NCBI GenBank assembly: GCA_030696465.1
Contig: JAUYSE010000080.1
Location: 1 to 11,349, forward strand
Direction: 5' to 3'
Length of the DNA stretch: 11,349 nt
DNA from: Legionellaceae bacterium
Lineage (GTDB): Bacteria > Pseudomonadota > Gammaproteobacteria > Legionellales > Legionellaceae
The first letter of the stretch is position 1. Every line of letters begins with the position of its first letter. The notes beneath the pieces are model-generated. The model saw only the letters and a list, made by a program, of their open reading frames with translations, did no database searches and was not told where the DNA came from. Positions 7,438 to 11,349 of this stretch are shown here, in pieces. The translations under genes were made by a program, and so were the position numbers.

Positions 7438-7464
7438 ATGAGCAACAGAGACTGCATGTCATGA
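7438..7464 (+). other. Nine-codon upstream ORF overlapping the pth start
   Basis: An ATG at 7438 opens a frame encoding MSNRDCMS, whose TGA (7462-7464) overlaps the pth ATG as ATGA. No clear ribosome site precedes it, and pth itself also lacks a strong one. It could couple translation into pth or be chance. Confidence 0.2.
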
Positions 7465-8036
7465 CCATACAAGCTATTATCGGTCTTCGTAATCCAGGGA
7501 CACAATACCATAACACGCGGCATAACGCCGGAGCCTGGTTTGTCGAAGCACTCGCAAATTCGCTTGGTGCCCAGTTTTCTCAAGAACGCAGTTTTTACGC
7601 AGAAATTGCCACCGCTCATATAGGTAAACACCCTTGCAAATTGGTGTTACCCAATACTTACATGAATGAAAGTGGTTTAGCCGTACGCGCTGTTTCTCAT
7701 TTTTATCGTATTCCCCCTGAGTCTATACTGGTCGCACACGATGATCTCGATGTGTTACCCGGTAGAATTCTCCTTAAAACGGATGGTGGAGCCGGTGGGC
7801 ATAACGGCCTACGTCACATTATTCAAAACCTAGGCTCAGCGCATTTTCATCGATTACGGGTGGGCATTGGCCATCCAGGGGACAAAGACAAAGTGTTGTC
7901 TTTTGTGCTCAATAAACCGTCCATGGCGGAGCATACCCTTATAGAAAGAGCGGTACAAAATGCACTTGACATTATACCGCTGCTATTTGAAAAAGGGGTG
8001 CCTGCTGCTATGAATCAACTTAACGTCAATAGGTAA
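7461..8036 (+). CDS. pth: Peptidyl-tRNA hydrolase
   Basis: Pth cleaves the ester bond of peptidyl-tRNAs that drop off the ribosome, recycling tRNA; it is usually essential. The 191-residue protein has the family blocks in order: GLRNPGTQYHNTRHNAG at 8-24, PNTYMNESG at 64-72, VAHDDLD at 91-97 and GGAGGHNGL at 109-117. By alignment to E. coli Pth the active-site residues are all present: H21 (catalytic), D94, N11, N69 and N115. Length is normal (E. coli 194). The ribosome site before the ATG is weak (GAGA at 7448-7451), and a short upstream frame ends on the start codon. It lies 146 bases after rplY, with palindromes in the gap, and only seven bases before ychF. Confidence 0.98.
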   Translation: MTIQAIIGLRNPGTQYHNTRHNAGAWFVEALANSLGAQFSQERSFYAEIATAHIGKHPCKLVLPNTYMNESGLAVRAVSHFYRIPPESILVAHDDLDVLPGRILLKTDGGAGGHNGLRHIIQNLGSAHFHRLRVGIGHPGDKDKVLSFVLNKPSMAEHTLIERAVQNALDIIPLLFEKGVPAAMNQLNVNR

Positions 8037-8043
8037 CTATTTT

Positions 8044-9135
8044 ATGGGATTTCAATGCGGTATTGTCGGATTACCTAATGTGGGTAAATCTACTTTGTTC
8101 AATGCACTTACTAAAGCAGGTATTGAGGCATCCAATTATCCTTTCTGCACCATTGAACCTCATGTAGGAGTTGTCAATGTCCCGGATTCTCGTCTCGATA
8201 AACTAGCTGCCATTGTCCACCCGCAAAACATACAACATGCATACATGCGATTTGTTGATATTGCAGGCTTAGTCAAAGGCGCCAATGAAGGACAGGGTTT
8301 AGGAAATAAATTTTTAGCCAATATCCGAGAAACCGATGCCATTGCCCATGTGGTGCGTTGCTTTGAGCATCAAGACATCGTGCATGTCGAAGGAAAAGTA
8401 GACCCCTTGCGCGACATTCAAATCATCCAAACTGAATTAGCATTGGCAGATCTAGATACGGTTGAAAAGGCACTGTTAAAAGCCACAAAGGCAAGTAAAA
8501 CCGGACAAAAAGATGCCCTTAGCGAAAAAGCCTTGCTAGAAAAAATGCATGCCCATCTCAACACAGGGCAAGGTATCCGCACTTTAGATCTGAGCCCAGA
8601 AGAAAAACTTTCTTGTAATCACCTCTGTCTCTTAACACAAAAACCCGTCTTATATATTGCCAATATTGATGATGACGGTTACGAAAATAATCCTTTACTT
8701 GATATCGTTAAAGCGCATGCTGCGAGCGAACAAGCCGAAGTAGTTGCCCTGTGTGCAGCGACAGAAGCCACACTCACAGAACTCAGCCCAGAAGAGCGTG
8801 AAATTTTCATGCAAGATTTAGGTCTTGAAACATCCGGCCTCGAACGCCTCATTCAAACCGGTTATCATTTATTAGGTTTACAAACGTATTTTACGGCAGG
8901 CGTCAAAGAAGTACGTGCCTGGACCATTCATCAAGGCAGTACAGCACCCGTTGCCGCCGGGGTTATTCATAGTGACTTTGAAAAAGGCTTTATTCGTGCA
9001 GAAGTCATCGCATTTAATGATTTTATCCAGTATGCTGGCGAAGCAGGCGCAAAAGAGGCCGGAAAAATGCGCGCTGAAGGCAAACAATATATTGTCAAAG
9101 ATGGTGATGTTATCCATTTCCTCTTTAATGTATAA
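8044..9135 (+). CDS. ychF: Redox-linked ribosome-binding ATPase YchF (OLA1 family)
   Basis: YchF is an Obg-family P-loop protein that prefers ATP to GTP and associates with ribosomes; in E. coli it dampens the oxidative stress response. The 363-residue length is exactly typical. G1 GLPNVGKST is at 9-17, switch I NYPFCTIEPHVGVV at 31-44 and G3 DIAG at 72-75. A coiled insertion (about 130-200) follows, and the C-terminal TGS domain is at about 278-361, ending VKDGDVIHFLFNV. H114 sits where E. coli YchF has the histidine reported as needed for ATP hydrolysis. The base-specificity motif, normally NxxE in this family, reads N207-I-D-D210. The ATG follows the pth stop by seven bases, with AGG of the pth end acting as a modest ribosome site. 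pth-ychF is a conserved pair. Confidence 0.98.
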   Translation: MGFQCGIVGLPNVGKSTLFNALTKAGIEASNYPFCTIEPHVGVVNVPDSRLDKLAAIVHPQNIQHAYMRFVDIAGLVKGANEGQGLGNKFLANIRETDAIAHVVRCFEHQDIVHVEGKVDPLRDIQIIQTELALADLDTVEKALLKATKASKTGQKDALSEKALLEKMHAHLNTGQGIRTLDLSPEEKLSCNHLCLLTQKPVLYIANIDDDGYENNPLLDIVKAHAASEQAEVVALCAATEATLTELSPEEREIFMQDLGLETSGLERLIQTGYHLLGLQTYFTAGVKEVRAWTIHQGSTAPVAAGVIHSDFEKGFIRAEVIAFNDFIQYAGEAGAKEAGKMRAEGKQYIVKDGDVIHFLFNV

Positions 9136-9154
9136 AATTTAGAGTATATTTATT

Positions 9155-10123
9155 ATGTCTATTGAATCTATCTGTACCTTGGTCAAGACTGACCTCGATG
9201 ATCTGCAAACCTGTATTCATAGTAATTTACAATCAGATATTCCCTTGTTTGAAACTTTGGCGCTGCATATTATAGATGCAGGTGGTAAACGCCTAAGACC
9301 CATGCTGGTTTTTTTAGTTGCACATGCCTGTGGATATACGGGAAAAGATCATATTGATCTTGCCGCCATGATAGAATGCTTCCATACCGCGACCCTGCTT
9401 CATGATGATGTGGTAGATAACTCCGACCTACGTCGCAATAAACCCACGGCCCACACCGTTTGGGGAAACAAAATCAGCATTATTTCAGGGGATTATCTCT
9501 TAACGCAAGCCTTTCAATTTTTGATCAAAAGTAAGCATCATCGAGTATTCTCCCTGATGTCAGAAACCGCACATAAAATAACCTCCGGAGAGTTAAAGCA
9601 ACTGTCACATCAACAAGGTAACTTTCCCAATTTAACCGAATATCTCGATATTATTGAGTCAAAAACCGCCATCCTCTTTGCAGCATCCGCAGCCATTGGA
9701 CCCATTGTCGCTAACGCAGCCCCCGAAACGGAACGCGCTCTACATCAATATGGTCTACAAATAGGCATGACCTTCCAAATTATCGATGATATTCTCGATT
9801 ACACCAGTACGAATGACGTCCTCGGAAAAGAATGCGGTGATGATCTTGCCGAAGGCAAAGTAACCTTACCTCTTCTCTATGCACTTGAAAGTGCCTCTCC
9901 TGCAGAGAGGCAATTTATTGTAGACTGCCTCAAACAGAAAGATCGCAGAGCCTTACCCGATATTCTTAATATTCTTGAGTCCACTAATGCCCTCAATCGT
10001 GCACGGCACGATGCCGAAAAGGCGTATAATACGGCGATAGAATCCTTGAACGTGCTGCCTCCGTCCATTTATCGTGAGGCGCTTGTATCACTAGCAACTT
10101 TTGCGTTGGAAAGAACTTATTAA
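9155..10123 (+). CDS. ispB: Polyprenyl diphosphate synthase, IspB type (probable octaprenyl diphosphate synthase)
   Basis: This trans-isoprenyl diphosphate synthase condenses isopentenyl diphosphate onto an allylic primer to make the side chain of ubiquinone. The 322-residue protein has GGKRLRP at 43-49 and the first aspartate-rich motif LLHDDVVD at 81-88 (D84, D85, D88), followed by R93 and R94. The second is GMTFQIIDDILDY at 204-216 (D211, D212, D215), and K235 lies in GKVTLPL. E. coli IspB is 323 residues and very similar in these blocks. Chain length (C40 or otherwise) cannot be read from sequence alone. The ribosome site before the ATG is poor. It follows ychF by 19 bases; in E. coli ispB lies next to and diverges from rplU, so linkage to the rplU cluster is retained here. 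Confidence 0.95.
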   Translation: MSIESICTLVKTDLDDLQTCIHSNLQSDIPLFETLALHIIDAGGKRLRPMLVFLVAHACGYTGKDHIDLAAMIECFHTATLLHDDVVDNSDLRRNKPTAHTVWGNKISIISGDYLLTQAFQFLIKSKHHRVFSLMSETAHKITSGELKQLSHQQGNFPNLTEYLDIIESKTAILFAASAAIGPIVANAAPETERALHQYGLQIGMTFQIIDDILDYTSTNDVLGKECGDDLAEGKVTLPLLYALESASPAERQFIVDCLKQKDRRALPDILNILESTNALNRARHDAEKAYNTAIESLNVLPPSIYREALVSLATFALERTY

Positions 10124-10190
10124 AAGTTATTGTAGAAGCATACCCGCTGCCGATAACCGATGGAGTGCGAACGAGCAACAACGCCAAAAA

Positions 10191-10220
10191 CTTGTCCCGT
10201 ACAAGGATATGGGACTCAAG
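10191..10220 (+). other. Weak stem-loop in the ispB to MFS-gene gap
   Basis: Within the 152-base gap after ispB, CTTGTCCC (10191-10198) can pair with GGGACTCAAG (10211-10220), giving eight pairs with a two-base bulge. No T run follows directly, so it is not a clear terminator. I see no convincing promoter or RNA gene in the rest of the gap. Confidence 0.25.
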
Positions 10221-10275
10221 TGCGAAGAGTATCCAAATTCTGCTCTACTCTTTTTATATAATTTAGGAGGACGAT

Positions 10276-11349
10276 ATGAAGGAAGGTATTCAACAACATC
10301 ATCATACCTTACACCCAATACATTCCCTACATTATGATTTTGAAGCTATTTTCAGAGCTATTCAAAAATCGTCCGATGAGAATACATTCGAAAATTTTTT
10401 ATCTTTTTTCTCTGAAGAAGATCAAGCTATTTTACGTGCGCATATTGATAGCCTTTATCAGGTAAAAGGCACACCTTTTGAGAATTTCACTATCCTACTA
10501 CTCACCAGCTTCGTTGGATTATTTCCTTCTTCTATAGGCGGTATGTTGGCACACAATATGCCGCTATTAGAGAAAGATTATTCCTCCATATTGCTATTAG
10601 CAACAGCGCCCACCGTTTTTTCTTCTCTGCGATTTTTGACTGCGCATTTGACTGACAAAGGATATGGAAAAGAGGTGATACAATCCTTTTTGGTATGCTC
10701 CATCCTTGGTCAACTAGGGGTGAGTTACTTGCTAAAAACAAATGATTTATCCACTATTCAAGCCGGAGATTTCGCTTACTATGCTTTTCTCGCCGCGAGT
10801 AGCTTCTCATCAGCCGCGGCAGCAACCTTTCCTACTTGTATCCTTTTAGGAAAAAATACAGCCACCAATGATACTATCGAAGAACAAAGAGAACGTTTAG
10901 TAAAGTTTTCAGAAAAAAATATACAGGTTCAACTCTCCACATTAGAGCGCCATTTTAATGGCGTTTTACGCCAAAAACGGACAACACGGACCATGTATCT
11001 TGCCGGGTTTGGTAATTTTGCGCCGGTTTTAGCGCTTACTCTCATGGCACAACAAACCAGCTCAGCACCACCATCCGTGTCCGTTTCTGAAAGTATTAGA
11101 AATGCACATATCAGTAATTTATATAATACTGCATTAATTCTGTCAGTACTGGCGCTCGCCTCCACCTTTTTTCTTAAAAAACCATTAGTCAGACAACTCA
11201 TGGCCACGCATGTTACTGAAGAGGATGCTCGAAAATTAGCTGACATTTTGGGGCAACCCCACCCTCCTAACCACGATTCATTTTACCGAAAGCTACGACA
11301 GTTCCAATCTAAAGATCTCCTGAGTGTAGGGGCCATATCTTTTTACTAT
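10276..11349 (+). CDS. MFS-like membrane transporter (3' end outside window)
   Basis: The first 358 residues of a polytopic membrane protein are present and the frame is open to the window end. The start is well supported: AGGAGG ends five bases before the ATG. A soluble N-terminal region (1-70) begins with a histidine-rich stretch (HHH at 8-10, then H13, H16, H19). Hydrophobic segments lie near 71-93, 103-124, 134-153, 167-192, 240-258 and 282-300. LTAHLTDKGYGKE (121-133), between the second and third, resembles MFS motif A (GxLxDRxGxR). The small-residue fourth segment (FLAASSFSSAAAATFP) and GFGNFAP at 244-250 recall, distantly, the nitrate/nitrite porter branch. A charged segment of about 45 residues (193-238) is inserted between helices four and five. 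Substrate unknown. It may belong to its own transcript. Confidence 0.75.
   Translation, partial: MKEGIQQHHHTLHPIHSLHYDFEAIFRAIQKSSDENTFENFLSFFSEEDQAILRAHIDSLYQVKGTPFENFTILLLTSFVGLFPSSIGGMLAHNMPLLEKDYSSILLLATAPTVFSSLRFLTAHLTDKGYGKEVIQSFLVCSILGQLGVSYLLKTNDLSTIQAGDFAYYAFLAASSFSSAAAATFPTCILLGKNTATNDTIEEQRERLVKFSEKNIQVQLSTLERHFNGVLRQKRTTRTMYLAGFGNFAPVLALTLMAQQTSSAPPSVSVSESIRNAHISNLYNTALILSVLALASTFFLKKPLVRQLMATHVTEEDARKLADILGQPHPPNHDSFYRKLRQFQSKDLLSVGAISFYY

Noticed and set aside
7315..7460. Possible tRNA or structured RNA gene after rplY
   Set aside because: The stems do not form a cloverleaf and no T-loop consensus is present on either strand; a palindromic repeat explains the structure better.
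7332..7631. Minus-strand frame of 99 codons opposite the start of pth
   Set aside because: It crosses the palindromic element and overlaps the well-supported pth gene antisense; it has no ribosome site or recognised family.
10257..10262. TATAAT box upstream of the MFS-like gene
   Set aside because: It lies only two bases before the ribosome site, so transcription would start within or after that site; there is also no -35 box at a suitable distance.
10101..10337. Plus-strand frame of 78 codons between ispB and the MFS-like gene
   Set aside because: It overlaps the end of ispB and the start of the next gene in another frame, has no ribosome site and no recognisable composition.
10929..11246. 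Minus-strand frame of 105 codons near the right edge
   Set aside because: It is antisense to the membrane protein gene, which has a perfect AGGAGG site and coherent helices.

Overview
The window looks like chromosomal housekeeping DNA from an AT-rich gammaproteobacterium. The gene set and family variants fit a Legionella/Coxiella-type lineage: a 340-residue ObgE without the long acidic tail of E. coli, a long CTC-type bL25, an IspB-type polyprenyl synthase, and M17 peptidase and SWI2/SNF2 genes downstream of murJ. The order-level guess is inference from recalled family features and no search was run. I see no tRNA, rRNA, CRISPR array, insertion sequence or prophage gene. No gap without a gene exceeds 300 bases; the longest is the 249-base divergent promoter region.

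Layout. Two gene groups diverge from about 6361-6609. Leftward (minus strand) run rplU, rpmA, obgE, murJ, an M17 leucyl aminopeptidase gene and a SWI2/SNF2 helicase gene that is cut by the left window edge. The last three are very tightly packed: both murJ/peptidase and peptidase/helicase junctions are TAATG stop-start overlaps. Rightward (plus strand) run rplY, pth, ychF and ispB, followed after 152 bases by a membrane protein gene (MFS-like) cut by the right edge.

Function. Much of the window serves the ribosome: three large-subunit proteins (bL21, bL27, bL25), two ribosome-associated P-loop NTPases (ObgE, YchF) and the enzyme that rescues stalled peptidyl-tRNAs (Pth). MurJ and IspB both handle or make polyprenyl lipids (the lipid II flippase and the ubiquinone side-chain synthase). 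The ispB/rplU/rpmA/obgE neighbourhood is a known gammaproteobacterial arrangement; here rplY-pth-ychF lies between rplU and ispB.

The non-coding parts hold the less routine signals: a 56-bp imperfect palindrome between rplY and pth that looks like a dispersed repeat, a 13-bp-stem inverted repeat between rpmA and obgE, a hairpin just upstream of the rplY ribosome-binding site, and a cluster of TGTAT-type heptamers in the divergent promoter region. The least understood gene is the right-hand MFS-like protein, with a histidine-rich N-terminus and a charged insert. I did not find strong evidence of a wholly new system.
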